This document shows positions 13,354-25,446 of a stretch of 64,000 nucleotides of DNA, in pieces (position 1 is the first letter of the stretch; every line of letters begins with the position of its first letter). The position numbers and the translations under genes were made by a program. Source of the stretch: Paramacrobiotus metropolitanus (taxonomy: Eukaryota > Tardigrada > Eutardigrada > Parachela > Macrobiotidae); NCBI RefSeq assembly GCF_019649055.1, contig NW_026570236.1, positions 1,240,001 through 1,304,000 on the forward strand, written 5' to 3'. The notes beneath the pieces are model-generated. The model was not told the origin of the DNA. It made no database searches and was given only the letters and a program-made list of their open reading frames with translations.

Positions 13354-14120
13354 TTTTGATTAATTTTAGTTTATGCAGTCCACAGAATGTAGCTCAGGTT
13401 AGCCAAGTACTCCAAAAGCCGAATATTTTCGAATAATGCAGCGATCTCGGAGAAGTTTTTAGTCAGCAGCTGCTGGAAAAGTTTTTGATTACTAGGGTAC
13501 TAAATGCGCCTTCATACAGCACACATATGTTCGACGCAGTCGTATCAAACGAAGGAAAAACGTGAGTCTGACGGTAAAACGAAATGCCCTGCGGTTATCT
13601 CCGTCTTCACGAACCATTACTAAGCAATATTAAATTTAGTCTAAACTCTAAGGCGAACAAATAATATTATAAGAGTTTAACGTTGTACGACTTAGCACAG
13701 CATGACAACATGATAAAAGAAATACTGCGCATTATCGGTAGCGACGGTAGGTAATCATTCTAACGTTAGTTGTGCATGTTTACTGATTGTCTTCAACCAG
13801 CATTTTCGATAATCTTTATCGATAACACTGTAAATAAATTTTTGATAATGCATGCGACTAAGTCGGACCAACTATAAAATATGTCTGCAATATGATTTGT
13901 TATGATTATTTGTTATGATTATTAATTTTTGTTATGATGGTATTTTGTTGTAATGGTAACGCCCGTACTACCAAAGTCCTTCTGTAGCGTTCAACATTAA
14001 GTAGCAAATACTTTCAACAAAAGATACAAAATATGGCAAGAAAAGTGTGCTTACGAGTCAATGTTATTGAAAGGCGCATGCATGGAAACAAATGCAGAAT
14101 GTATGAATATCACAGAATTG
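13354..14120. other. Intergenic spacer between the GST and ATG16-like genes
   Basis: AT-rich, with a local run of TTATGATTATT-type repeats near 13.9 kb. It must contain the GST promoter and the 3' end of the ATG16-like gene. I see no coding sequence. Confidence 0.4.
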
Positions 14121-15384
14121 CTACATATCACCCCATACAATAACTTCTTGAGTTTGATCACAGGAAAGGAGCTGATATCCCTGAGGTTGCCAGGAACAAG
14201 CGGTGACGGTGGTGCAGTGTTCTTTCAATATTTTCTCCACTTTGCCCACTTGACCGAATATCAGTATCCAAACATACAGTGCGCCATCGTTGGATCCGGC
14301 TACAGCATACTGTCCATCGGGACTCAAAACCGCACGCGACCAATCACGACCGACAACGAAATTCTCCGCTCTAAAATAACTACAATATAAAAACTGCAGA
14401 AGAGCCTTGCTCAAGCGACACTGTAAAATTTAATTTCCTTCACATGTATTAACCAACTTAAATATCCGTAGAGTTGCTTATCTTCGGGTGAACAGAAAAT
14501 TTGGGTCTTACGATAAATTAAAGAGGGTCTCGTTTTGCCGCACATCGATTAATGAAAGAGAATCATCTCGGGAACAGGCTAACACGTACAATCCATCTGG
14601 AAGACAACGATTATTGATAAAGCAGCCCGTCCAGTCACATTACATACCGTACTCAGACATGCAGTGCGGTACGCTAACCAAAATGGCGCAAATCTCGTGT
14701 ATATGTGCATCGTTTACCTGACGAAATATCCAGGGATGTGATTTTTCCTTGCAGCGTCAATTCATTCTCATTGATAACAGATCTCGTATCCCAGAAGCGG
14801 ACCTTCCCATCAAAGTGCCCGCTGATCATATTGTGATTTCCATAAATCACCAGATCATTACAGCTCGAACCGACAAGAAAATTCTGTACACACGATCCGT
14901 TCTTGAGATCCCATACTTTCAACGAGCGATCATAACTTCCCGATACTACTCGGTTGCTTGTCAAGAATTTGCTCGTCAACACCTTTCCACTATGTCCCGT
15001 GAGCTTGTACTGAAATCACACATAAAATCATGAATCGCATTTTAGCCAAGACAACACTACGTTACCTTCAGGCGTTGATTGTACATATTCCAAAGGTTAA
15101 CCGCCGAGTCACCAGAAGCCGCCATAACGAAATTATCAAAAGGGTCAAAATCAACCGACATAATACAAGCGTTCGGCCCGCTAAAGGTTCCACGACATTC
15201 GGGGCTTCTTATCACGGTGACATTTTCCCACAGCTTTACTTTGCGACCCATTCCACCAGTGGCAAAATACTGTCCAGTCGGGCTCCAGCGAACGACATTT
15301 ACGGGACCTTCATGGGCATCCTGCAGAAATGCCGCTACTTAGCTTAGCTGTTTGGCATATCGTTTATCGCTTTTATGCCTCACG
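14121..15384 (-). CDS. ATG16L1: ATG16-like autophagy protein, C-terminal WD40 propeller (partial)
   Basis: Four downstream exons join in phase with GT-AG borders: 15320-15066, 15009-14718, 14596-14512 and 14370-14121. A further exon ends at 15384 (VIPSATKAKI) and leads into DAHEGPVN. The encoded blades carry LTGHSGKVLTSKFL, VVSGSYDRSLKVWDL, GSSCNDLVI, ISGHFDGKVRFWDTRS, ACSRDDSLSLIDVR and VLSPDGQYAVAGSNDG, in the order found in the ATG16L1 propeller. ATG16L1 with ATG5-ATG12 directs LC3/GABARAP lipidation to membranes; the propeller serves membrane and cargo recognition. The N-terminal ATG5-binding helix and coiled coil were not found. Upstream, the frame is lost near 15,430-15,450, while another frame stays open to 15,633. 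This could be an indel or an unrecognised exon border. Confidence 0.85.
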
Positions 15385-15873
15385 ATTTTTGCTTTGGTAG
15401 CCGAAGGAATGACTGCGCAGCTGATGGATGAACTCGAAACCGGACTTCTTCCCAATCTTCAGCTGGCTTGTGCCGTTTACAGACGATTTGGCTGGTTGAG
15501 TAACAGCTTCGAAAAGGCTCTGGAGGAATGAGCTTTCCGTGTTGGTGGCGTAGTGCTGAGCAACGGCCCGCGTTTCCTCGCTCGGTGCACTGATGTGGTT
15601 AACAACCACCGCTAGTATACTGTGATTATGCATTCATTCCTTTTTAAGTAAAACAAGTATTAAGTACGTATCACCTTTAACACGTACTTTAAGAAGACTT
15701 AATCAGGAACAGCTGCAGCTGCGGTTGCCTAGCGCGCGCAAGAAACTCGTTGTAAAAGCCAGAGGGTGGGTTTTTACCTGCAAAGCGTGTGTGCTGCATA
15801 AGCCACATTATTATTATTAGTTGTACTTAACAAAATACACATATTTATACAGTAATTTTGTGTGGGAACTGCG

Positions 15874-16048
15874 ATGTTTGCGGGCAGATCGAGGATGAGG
15901 CTTACGATTGATTTGTGGCGGCTGTGGTCCGCATGCGGTTTGCTAATACTGCTGTTGCTGTTGCATTTGTGCGCGGGATGTTCGACACCTCCTGGCTATC
16001 AGCGTTCGTCGCATGCCAACTCTGACAACCGAAAGACGGGCCCTGGCT
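15874..16048 (+). CDS. Signal-peptide exon of a secreted or membrane protein (exon 1)
   Basis: An ATG at 15874 opens 58 codons with a basic start, then a hydrophobic core (LLILLLLLHLCAGC) and a Ser/Pro/Asn-rich segment. The exon ends at a good donor (GTGAGTAAGG) at 16049, in phase 1. By itself it is only a leader. The first downstream plus-strand exon that needs a leader and starts in the matching phase is the two-Ig exon at 44,050; joining them gives an uninterrupted frame of about 331 residues. The link is inferred from phase and from the absence of other candidate exons between them. Confidence 0.55.
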
Positions 16049-16640
16049 GTGAGTAAGGTTTTAGTTATTAATAATATCTACTACCATAATAAAAATAATA
16101 GTATTACATATTATTATTAACGCTGAGTATTTCACTGCTCACCAGGGTGCATTCCACGGCTACATATTCAGAAAAATCAGATATTTTTAAAGAAAGGTGA
16201 AACAACTACGCATGATGCATAAAAAATTATTTCATGTTTCATGGCCAATGGGCGTAGCCAAACAAAAATTTAAAAGTTAATTCTACACTATGCTGTAGCC
16301 TATAGGTACTGCATTAGGTTTATTAGTGCAGTACAGTAATAAATTAATATGCATGCGGATTGTTATAACGTTACCGAGAAATCTGCACGAGACCAGTTTA
16401 CTCGATTAAAATTATTACCTCGCTTGGTAAAGGGTGTTCACTGGTTCTGTAGATGGTACAGTTTAGTGAGTCTGCATTAATTTCTCAGTAAAACGATTTA
16501 CTTTGATTTTTGTTAGCAGTTTTCCGAATACTATGTGTAGGTCATAACGCAAAGTATTCCCAGTTCAGCCGCCTGTGAAACGGATTTGCACTCATATCAC
16601 TTAATCAAGCGAGCGAGGGGAGCGAGCGAGCGAAGCGTTT
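16049..16640. other. Start of the presumed long intron
   Basis: AT-rich, with TATTATTA runs near 16.1 kb. No coding or structured feature was recognised before the GC-richer repeat tract. Confidence 0.4.
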
Positions 16641-16879
16641 TTAATTTAAAGTGTGTATTGGGGCGAACCGGAGAACCGAGCACCCGGGTCCAGGGTTTGG
16701 GTTTGGGTTGGGTTTGGGGCGGAGGTGCGGGGGGCGCAGCCCCCCGCTGAAGCAATTGAGAAGGTAGTTTAAAATCGTAAACCTAACCGGGTTATAATTG
16801 ACGGACCCAATGGGGAAATGTGTTCGACCGTAAATTTGGACCAAGTGGAAACGCTTAGAACGGGCCGCGTGGTGGCATT

Positions 16880-17395
16880 TTGGGGAACGGTAACGTAAAC
16901 TATATCCGGGTCACTATTGACGAACCCGCCGTAGTAATGTACGGAGGGTCCGGAAATATGGACCCGGTACGGATTTTATAGCGCCCCAGTTGGGGCGGTT
17001 TTGAGGAGCCGTAACGTAAATTATAACCGGGTCATTATTGACGAACCGGCCGTAGTAATGTACGGGGGGTCCGGAAATTTGGACCCGGTCCGGCTTTTTT
17101 AGCGCCCCAGTTGGGGCGGTTTTGAGGAGCCGTAACGTAAATTATAACCGGGTCATTCTTGACGAACCCGCCGTAGTAATACATGGGGGGTCCGGAAATT
17201 TGGACCCGGTCCGGCTTTTTTAGCGCCCCAGTTGGGGCGGTTTTGAGGAGCCGTAACGTAAGTTATAACCGGGTCATTCTTGACGAACCCGCCGTAGTAA
17301 TACATGGGGGGTCCGGAAATTTGGACTTGGTCCGGATTTTTTTAGCGACCCCGGGTGGAGTAGTTTCTGGGAACCGTAACGTAAGTTATAAACAA
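16880..17395 (+). repeat. Tandem repeat, about 123-125 bp unit, 4-5 copies
   Basis: Successive units contain, in order, CCGTAACGTAAATTATAA, CGGGTCATT, GACGAACCCGCCGTAGTAAT, GGGGGGTCCGGAAAT, GGACCCGGTCCGG and AGCGCCCCAGTTGGGGCGG. GTAACGTAA recurs at about 16,888, 17,013, 17,136, 17,258 and 17,374. The middle copies are near identical and the outer copies diverged. The array is GC-rich within AT-rich flanks. It is a minisatellite with no coding sign, and its last unit grades into the inverted-repeat tract that follows. Confidence 0.85.
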
Positions 17396-17439
17396 AATAC
17401 TTATGCATTTTTCGGGAGTCCGGCGTACAATTGTAGAGG

Positions 17440-18920
17440 TATCCCGTTTATGGACCCGGTCCGATAATTTTCCCGGTGGGGTTTTTATGATTACGGGTCC
17501 CGTGACAAGTTGCTTGTACCGTGAAAAGTTCTCGCAACCATTTATAAAGACTATCAGCAGAATTACCGTATTCGCAATACGTCACCTCAACCGGGAATTA
17601 CAGCACCCGTAACGGAGTACTTTTTATGCAACGGGTAATCATAACTGAATTTCTATAATAATTAATCCTTAGCGTAACGAGTTAGCGTTATTGCAACCAC
17701 TTTCGCAACAGGTTACTGTGGCGAGATACTGTTACTGCAACCGTTAACGTAACGGATTACCGTGCATGTTATTGTCACCTTTTCAGGTTTCTGTAACTGT
17801 TAGTGCTACCTTTTCGCTTTATCGGTTGACTTTATGAGTTGCTCTTACTTTAATAATTGACCGTTTCTATAAAAACGCTGAGCCCGACGCCGAGATGCAG
17901 CGCAAACAACCGTTTGTTTTTTGCTTAAAAAAGTGGATGTAAAGATCCCAAAAAAAACTAATCTGAATGGGATTTAGAATTACTAACAGCGGTATTCAAC
18001 GAAGATGAACTACAGAAATTTGCGCTCACGAGGCTTGCAAATTATAACTGTATTGAAAGGGGTACGTTGAGGAAGCGCACATTCGAGAACTTTGTAAAAT
18101 TTTAAACAAAATCTAAAGGATTCTTAGTATTTTGAGCGATTGTTGGAAATATGTCTTTGAAACGTTGCCATAGCTATGCGTTTATTTAGGAAAGTCAGCA
18201 AAGTCAAGAGCCATTACTGCCGTTACCGACGTTGATACTGTTACCTGTTGTTATCCATTATTGCCACTGTTATTATTCATATTATGATGGTAAATCGTTC
18301 CGCGTTACCGTTACCAGCGTTACCACTCAAACCAAGCGTTACCAGTAATAAAGGTTACGCTACTCTAGCTGTAACAAGTTACCGTAACTATGTCAGTTTT
18401 TGATAGTGTATCATGTCTCTTTACCGTTGGAACTAGAGGCTTGCCCGAAGACGACGCCAAAATGTGGCGCTAGCGAGCGCAGCGAAGCGATTGGAGCAGC
18501 ACGTAAAACGAGAGCATTCGACTGTCCTAACATTCTGAAGATATACTTATTACAGCTCCGCTTAAGCTTTTCGTTACCGCGATGATACAGTAGCGGAAAC
18601 TGAGGGCGGGGCCGAAGGCGACGCCGAGCTGCGGCGCAAACAAGCGCAGCGCAGCAAGCGGAGCAGAACAGTTACGGTAACCCGAATCGGTGACAATTAC
18701 ATGCACGGTAATCTGTTACGGTAACGGTAGCATTTAATAGTATTCCGCCATAGTATCCCCTTACAAAACTAGTTGCGGTTACGATATACCGTTACGCTAA
18801 CGATTGTTTATTATAGAAACGGTTGCGAGAACTTGTCCCGGTAAAAGTAAGCTGTTACCCGACCCGCAACCATGAAATCCCACCACCTACACCGCGAAAA
18901 ATTATCGGACCGGATCCATA
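17440..18920. repeat. Large imperfect inverted repeat, GTAACG-rich
   Basis: The left arm (about 17,440-17,830) and right arm (about 18,660-18,920) match in reverse complement. TTTATGGACCCGGTCCGATAA on the left pairs with TTATCGGACCGGATCCATAAA on the right, and the TGCATGTTATTGTCACC block pairs with GGTGACAATTACATGCA. The intervening DNA is rich in GTAAC/GTTAC words. This could be a degraded foldback or terminal-inverted-repeat element. No transposase frame remains. Confidence 0.6.
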
Positions 18921-19640
18921 AAACGGGCTTGTTATTCTTAATATGATGGTTCATTGTTACACGTTACCGTTACCAGAGTTACCACTCAAATTAAGCATTA
19001 TCAGTACTAACTGTAACGATATCGTAACTGAAACAAGGTACCGTAACTGTGTCAGTTTTTAGTGCATCATGTCTCTTTACTGTTGAAATCAAAAGCGTAG
19101 CCGACGCCAAAATGTGGCGCAGGCGAGCGCAGCGAAACGAGCGGAGCTGCAAGTAAAAGAAAAGGGTTCTATTTTCCATTATTTGAGAAGAATTTTTTGC
19201 AGTTCCTTGCAGTTCCGCCTAAACTTTTGGTTACCGTGATGATACGATAGCGAACTATTGTATCTGCGAAAACCGAAGGCGACGCACCCAAGCTGCGGCG
19301 CGAGCGAGCGCAGCGAAAAGAGCGGGGCAGCAACGAAGTTATTCTATTCCTTTTTTCCCGAAGAGATTCTTCCTACAGTTTCGCTTAACTTTTCGTTACC
19401 TAAAATATACGGTAGCTGAAACAGAAGGCGAAGCCAAAGGCGACGCCGAGCTGCGGCGCAAGCAAGCGCAGCGAAGCGAACGGAGGAGCAAGTAAACAAA
19501 AGCATTCCATTGCCCTTTTTATAAAAAAGGTAGTTTTCACGGTTGAAATTTTCGTTACCGTGATTATATTTGGTGCAAACTATCGTTTCGAAGGAAACCG
19601 AAGGCAAAGCCGAGCTGCGGCGCAGACGAAGAATCAATAA
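18390..19640 (+). repeat. Repeated GC-rich block around GCGAGCGCAGCGAAGCGA
   Basis: A GC-rich block with the words GACGCCGAGCTGCGGCGC and GCGCAGCGAAGCGA recurs near 18,465, 18,620, 19,120, 19,290 and 19,440, with a shortened copy near 19,610 and an inverted copy at about 42,205-42,260. The 18,390-18,510 and 19,045-19,160 segments are long paralogues (TGTCAGTTTTT, ATCATGTCTCTTTAC, GACGCCAAAATGTGGCGC). It is an internally duplicated repeat tract of unknown origin. Confidence 0.6.
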
Positions 19641-19702
19641 GAACGAAACATCTTTTTTTCCCCCAAAGTTTTGTTTCAAAAAATATAACAAAATCTAAGT
19701 AA

Positions 19703-20347
19703 CGAGGCGCATACCCCAACTCTTGATTCTCTGATCAGCCGGTGCTTGGTATCGTTAGAATCCTTACAAATTAAGCAATTTTTTCCAAAAACTAACTTTT
19801 CCCCAGATAAGGAACTGGGATTTAGAGATCTGTCAGAAACCAGCGCATACACGATGGCAGACTTCGCTCAGAACGTCAGCAGACGCTGTTCAGACCGCAG
19901 TACGATCTACGGCGTCCATTTACGGATGCGTGCTTACGCAACCGTCTTTTATCGAGAATACAAAGCAGTGGTTGTCGATAGCTATCGCACCTTTTCACCC
20001 CATTGCGCGCACTAGCATCGACGGCCTGCATTGGCATCAAAGAAACAGTGGGCGATGGCGCGCGCGATAGGGCAAAAAGGTAAGACAGCTATCGAGAAAA
20101 CACAATACAGAATCAACAGAATTGCAGCGAGACAAGTCGCAGGTACTACGCACAAATGCGTATGGCGTATGCTGACGCTCTGATCGAAGTCAGCCATCGT
20201 GTATGCGCTGGTTTCTCAGAGATTTCTAAATCCCAGTTCTTTTTCTGGGGAAAAGTTAGTTTTTGGAAAAAATTGCTTATTTTGTAAGGATTCTAACGAT
20301 ACTCGCACAGGTTGATCAGAGAATCAAGAGTTGGGGTATGCGCCTCG
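19703..20347. mobile_element. Foldback (long-TIR) element with TAA target duplication
   Basis: The whole 645 bp is a head-to-head inverted repeat centred near 20,020. It begins CGAGGCGCATACCCCAAC and ends with the reverse complement, directly followed by TAA on the right and preceded by TAA on the left. Arms of about 310 bp are most similar over the outer 150 bp and diverge inward. No transposase is present, so it is non-autonomous. A 3-bp TAA duplication is typical of PIF/Harbinger-type insertion, which is the likely mobiliser by inference. Confidence 0.75.
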
Positions 20348-20350
20348 TAA

Positions 20351-21855
20351 GATGTGTATAAAATTTCAAATATCAATTCTGCAAAGGAAAAACGGATTTT
20401 TTGATTGCTTAGTTGCAGTTTCTCAGCTTGTGCTACAACTTCCTTTTTCGAACTTTAAACAAACTCATTTATAAAGATTATATAAATCTGAATATAAAAG
20501 TAAAAAATAAAATAAACCTCAGCGATAAAGGTTTTTGTTTTATGCGGAAAAAACAAAAAGAGATCAATGTCACAGGTCTGTACTATTACATACACCGGTG
20601 TTCATAGAAATTTAATCACGTGGCCTTGCCCTCGCGAGCCTTGCGTGTAATGAGTAACTTTTATCACAGTAAGTAGAGTGGTCAAATTCCCCATTTTTGA
20701 AACGATGTTTAACCAAATTCACAACGTTTTAAAACTTTCCTGGAAATTCTTGTCGACATATTTCGAAGAAAATCAAGCAATGCATGAACTCTGTTATAGA
20801 CCGAAGATTTTGGTGAACGTGGTCATATCAACTGGTGAACGTGGATTTTGGTGAACGTGGTCATATCACATTTTTCGCACCAGGTCGAATTGAGTTAGTA
20901 CGTCAAGACGAAAATCGAGCGTCGATCACTAAAGATAGCTATATGCCGGAGACGGTCACTAGGTCTTCCAAACCATTGTACGTATGGGTTATTTGACCGT
21001 TTTTTGCTTCAAAATAAAATCAACCGCATTAAACAGAGGGCTTTAGAAAAACATTGATCTTCTACCCCAGAAAGCCATCCAGTTAGGAACCGTTACCTGC
21101 GTAATTTTTACTTACCCACGTTGGCACTGCCACCAAATATCGAATAAGGTATTGAAAGGATAACCGATAAACCGTTTGCGCAACAAATTTAGTCTAACCA
21201 GGCTGTACGAAAAACATTAGACCATGAAACAGAAATCTGCGTCGGTGCTTCTCGTGCAGTGTGGTAACGTCGGCATAAGGAATTTCTGTAAATCATTGTA
21301 CCAATTCTTCCGCAGCACAAAACAATCTTACCGTGAATTTGAAATACTGCGATCTAAATGGTACAGTACAGCGGTCCGACTGATACACTGAATTGCCAAA
21401 CTATTTTGCATATTTCGTTCTTCACTGCGGTTGCGTTGGAAAATCTCTTCAGTATGCCATGTTTCGTTTTCTCCTGCAAGTGATAGGTTTTGAAATTCAT
21501 CCGGTGCAGAAGATTGTCCCTGACCGATAAAAGCCGTGTTGCGGTTCTTGAACAGGCTCTAACACTTCTGATCTAATATAAACGAAAAAACCGAACGTGG
21601 CTCCTAAAATCGACTCTGTCTGGGATCTATGTAAAAGTCTTAACAAATTGAGAGCGACGATCAGTATCCTAAAATGAAGGACCTGTTGCGGTATGGTATT
21701 TTTATAAGTAGTGCCCGCAACGCAGTTGCTTGCGTGGTCACATCTGATCGTGTAGCAGTCCATTTGTGTCACCCGCGGGGTCGTTATCACCATTTACATC
21801 AGCATTATCATATACAAGGTATGCCTCGCGCTCCGCGCTCGGCAAAACCATCTTG
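20351..21855. other. Unassigned intronic sequence
   Basis: Contains a short triplicated phrase GGTGAACGTGG near 20,815-20,860, otherwise low-information AT-rich DNA. Several scattered short frames have no domain signature. Confidence 0.4.
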
Positions 21856-21859
21856 GACG

Positions 21860-22622
21860 GAAACTAATATTTGACCATTCCTTGTTTTTTCCTTGATCCT
21901 ATGACCACAGGCTATATTTTTACTTTTTTTCCCTTAAATGGTTCGTGCAGTTCTGATTTTTTTCTGCATTAGTGCGTTGAAGGCTGCCTAGGCTGTTTTG
22001 CTCGTAGGAATGTACAATACATACTGTAGTACCCCACTACCACCCGTCATTATAATATTACTTCATTTTCGATGTATACTTAAGAACCTGTCCACATCTC
22101 TCCTGACCAAAGATTTCTTTAAAAAATCAAAATTCAGAAGGCACTCCTATGGAAAATAAGGAATTTTCCAAGACTAAGCTGTTGCCACACTATTATTGTT
22201 AGAACGTTCTGACGTTCTAACGTTCTTACGTCCTTAATTTTTTACGTTCTGAATTTCTAACATTCTGAAGTTTGGACGTTCTGACGTAACTAATATTTAA
22301 CCACGGACCACCCCACGATTTTTTCCTGAACCTGTAACCACAGGCTGTTTTTTCACTTTTTTCAATAAATGGTCTATGCAATTCCGATTTTCCTTTATAT
22401 TACTGCACTAATAGCTGCCTCCGTGGCAACAATTTGTTTTACTCGTAAGAACGTACTGTAGTACCACACTATCACTGTACCAATATCTAAAGAACGTCAT
22501 TATATTGCTCCATTTTCTATACTTAAGAACCTGTCGAACTGTCTTCTCACAGACGCTTTCTAAACGAAATCAAAATTCAGAAGGCACACCTATGGAAAAT
22601 TAGGAATTTTTCAATACTAAGC
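21860..22622 (+). repeat. Diverged tandem duplication, two copies of about 330 bp
   Basis: Copies at about 21,860-22,190 and 22,288-22,622 share ordered blocks: ACCACAGGCT, a CACTTTTTT-like run, ATGGT..TGCA, CTGTAGTACC, CATTATA, ATACTTAAGAACCTGTC, AAATCAAAATTCAGAAGGCA and CCTATGGAAAAT. A TTCTAACGTTCT-type simple repeat lies between them (22,200-22,285). Confidence 0.7.
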
Positions 22623-23689
22623 TTGACTTGTACTGACCACGCCTCGATTTATCCATAAAAACCCAGGAAAAATACGTTTTGAACGGTAAGCTTGTATGAA
22701 TATAGAGATATCACAGAATGTGACATGCAATGGTGGCGGCACGCTCGTATCGCGTTGCATTGCATACTCATACTCATACGAGAGTTGTTTACCAGAAAGG
22801 GTAGCAGTTACTGAAAAATGTTTGTGATGAATAAGCTTATGCAGATAATAAGAAAGCAGAAAGTTGAAATGTTCGACAGTCGACAGAAAAGTGGATAACC
22901 TGTACAAAAAGTCCGCCCGTCTACCTTCCTGCCGGCTACACACGTAAACATTATGTCGGTTGCTATGTATCGTCACACCTTTCCCAGTGGGTCGCTCATT
23001 CACAAAACCATTATTAATAAAAATAAAGTTAAATTTCGTTTATCCGTAACTTTGGTGGTACTCCGGCATTCTGCCTTCCAGTTCTGCGCACTTCTACAGG
23101 GTGAGCCGGGACAGTTGGTTTCCCTTCCGGCAGTGGCTTCACCTGCGGTTGTGCTTGTGGTTTCATGGATGGCATTGGCGTAAGCGCTTAAGCAGGTGAA
23201 ACTGGCTCCTCGACCACTTCTGCCGGCGGAAGTTGCATAGGTGTTTACGAGGGTGGGTGACCTTCCACTGGTTCTTGTTCTGTGCATTCTGCCGGTCGTA
23301 ACCATTGTCGCGGGCGTATTTGATTCGCGTGTCTTCTCCAGATCTACTCGTTCACCTGCACTTCCCAGACGTTCGCGCTACATGGTGCGGTTCGGCCGCA
23401 GTCGCGAACCAGAACCAAATCGTTCAACCGGAAGTCCCTCTCCTACGGATGCTGGTAGAAATTTCGGCGGTGGCGCTCTGTTCTTTTCTGCAATAGTCAT
23501 TAGCGCCGGAACTAACAGATCTAGCGTCGACCGCATCTTCCGACTCAGAAGCATTTCAATTAGGCAACTTCCCAGCCGTTGCGTGAGGCGCGCTGTGGTA
23601 ACGCCAGAGAAACTCTCTCAGCGCAACCGGCAAGCGGTTCTAGTCCCGATGAGCTTGCATACGCCGTCCTTCACTGTCTGGACGTAGGG

Positions 23690-24204
23690 TTCTGCTTGGC
23701 CATTCGATTAAGGATGGCCTAGTGGCGTTTGCAAATGCTTAATGCCGCATTGCTGGCAGAATCCCTTGACCTGCTCGGACGAGAACTGCGTTCCGTTGTC
23801 TCGCACGATCTCAATAAATGGCCCGTAGTAGCTGAACATATCCAGCAAAGCCTAAGTCACTGCGTCCGTGGTTGCATGTCGCATTGAGACTTCCGGCCAC
23901 TTCGACATACCGTTGATCAGGACAAACAACATCGTGTCATGGAACGGACCGGCAAAGTCAACATGAAGTTGTCTCCATGGTCCGTCGGATATTAGCTAAT
24001 GTGGTACAGCGGAACCTTCGCCGCTTCTCCTGCACGTTCGGTGCATACACGGCACTCACTGGACTTCCGCTTCACGTCTCTGTCGATCGAAGGCCACCAG
24101 CAGTACCCGCGGGCTTCGCCCTTCATCTTGGCCGCTCTTGGGTGACTCTCATGCAGGTACGACACCATCTGCGCCTGCAACCTCTTCGGTATCATAGTCC
24201 GCAT
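23690..24204 (-). pseudogene. Gypsy integrase remnant (zinc finger and DDE core)
   Basis: The 24,204-23,992 frame has HESHPRAAKMKGEARGYCWW and CRVCTERA, an HHCC zinc-binding unit. The adjoining sequence encodes LHVDFAGPF (first catalytic Asp), IVRDNGTQF (second Asp) and a GIKHLQTP block, with in-frame stops near 23,850 and 23,710. This identifies a retroviral-type integrase core that is no longer translatable. Confidence 0.8.
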
Positions 24205-24442
24205 ATCCCAACATTTACTGTCACCAGTTCACTCTCTAGCCGCTTATACGGATTCACCGCCTCTATGACCATGCTTGGCCATCCCATCTGGATGTATTCT
24301 ATGACGATGCTGAACTCCGAATCTGCGGCTGCTTCTCTTGCGATTGCCTCTACCGACACCGGCAACTGTCTCACATTGTCCGTGTGTGGTGTGTACCGTA
24401 TTGACAACGTTGTGCATGCCCAGATTACTTTGGTTCGTCAAC

Positions 24443-24896
24443 TCAGTGAAATGCATTAGCAATTGGCGTAATCCATCCGAAGTCCTCTTTTCGCCGGTAC
24501 TCGATGGCAAAACAGTACGTCATAAACATCAACGCCCAGCGCTGAAGCGGTTTGCGGTCACCAGCGGTATCCCTTTCCGGCCTTCGAACACGTTTCGCAG
24601 TGGCTTGTGGTCCGACAGCATGGTGACCTCCCTCCCAGCAATATACTGGTAAAATTTTTTGCACCCACAGACCAGGGCGAGAGTTTTCTTCTCTATCCGG
24701 TCTCGCCGGAGTTCATGCTCCGGTAGGTATGCTCAATCGGTCTTTCCGTACCGCTCAGGAACCGACGATATAGCATCGCTCCAATGCCCTGCTGTGATGC
24801 GTCGGCTGCTGCAATCAGCGGCATCACCGGGTCGCGATGCACCAAAAACGTGGCTCGCGCATCTCTTGTTCCAGCTCCGTGAACTGCTTTTCGCAT
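24443..24896 (-). pseudogene. Gypsy RNase H fragments
   Basis: The 24,896-24,693 frame has AADASQQGIGAMLYRR, the first RNase H block (catalytic D of DAS). The 24,664-24,443 frame has KPLQRWALMFMTYCFAIEYR, the terminal block that normally precedes NADALSR. The two are in different frames, so the copy is dead. Confidence 0.8.
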
Positions 24897-25101
24897 TGCC
24901 CTAACCCCACCCAGGTCATGTTAGCTTTCATTTGGTTGTGGATAACGCGCTCTTCGCTGACAGATTTGTCAGGAATTTGGCATAGTGGTTCACGATGTCA
25001 AGAAATGCGCACAGTTCACTTGCGTTTTTCGGCACGCCCATGTTCAGCAACGCTTTCACACTGTTTTTCGAAATATGGCGGCCACGACTGTCCAACAAAT
25101 G

Positions 25102-25446
25102 CTAGATACTAGCTAGATACTCTACGGACAAATGTATGAAATGACATTTGCTGCGTTTCAACTTCAGTCTGTGTTTTGCTAACCGCGCCATGACCTTTTT
25201 GAGGTTGCGTAGGTGCTCTTCATCCGTGGCGCCGGTGAAGATAATATCGTCAAGAAATATGTCCACCCCTTCACAGCCATGGAAAATCTGCTCCATGGAA
25301 TATGCTAAGCCCACTGGCGACTCCGAACGGCAGTCGGTTGTGCAGAAGCAGCATCCCTGTGCTGTCCCTTGCATCTGTTGATCACCGCAAACTGTTTGCT
25401 GTGGTCGTCCAGTTCCACTTAGGCATACGCCCTCGGCCAGATCCAA
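25102..25446 (-). pseudogene. Gypsy reverse transcriptase fragment
   Basis: FLDDIIFTG is the palm YxDD-type catalytic box (F in the first position). It is followed by EEHLRNLKKVMARLAKHRLK and KRSKCHF, the block that always follows the catalytic aspartates in Ty3/Gypsy RTs. The N-terminal part of the frame is scrambled and frameshifted. It lies between the protease and RNase H remnants, as expected. Confidence 0.85.

Noticed and set aside
15373-15633. Separate small gene on the minus strand upstream of the ATG16 exons
   Set aside because: Its 3' part overlaps, in another frame, the exon that leads into the WD40 region, so it is more likely part of, or a frame-shifted view of, the same gene.
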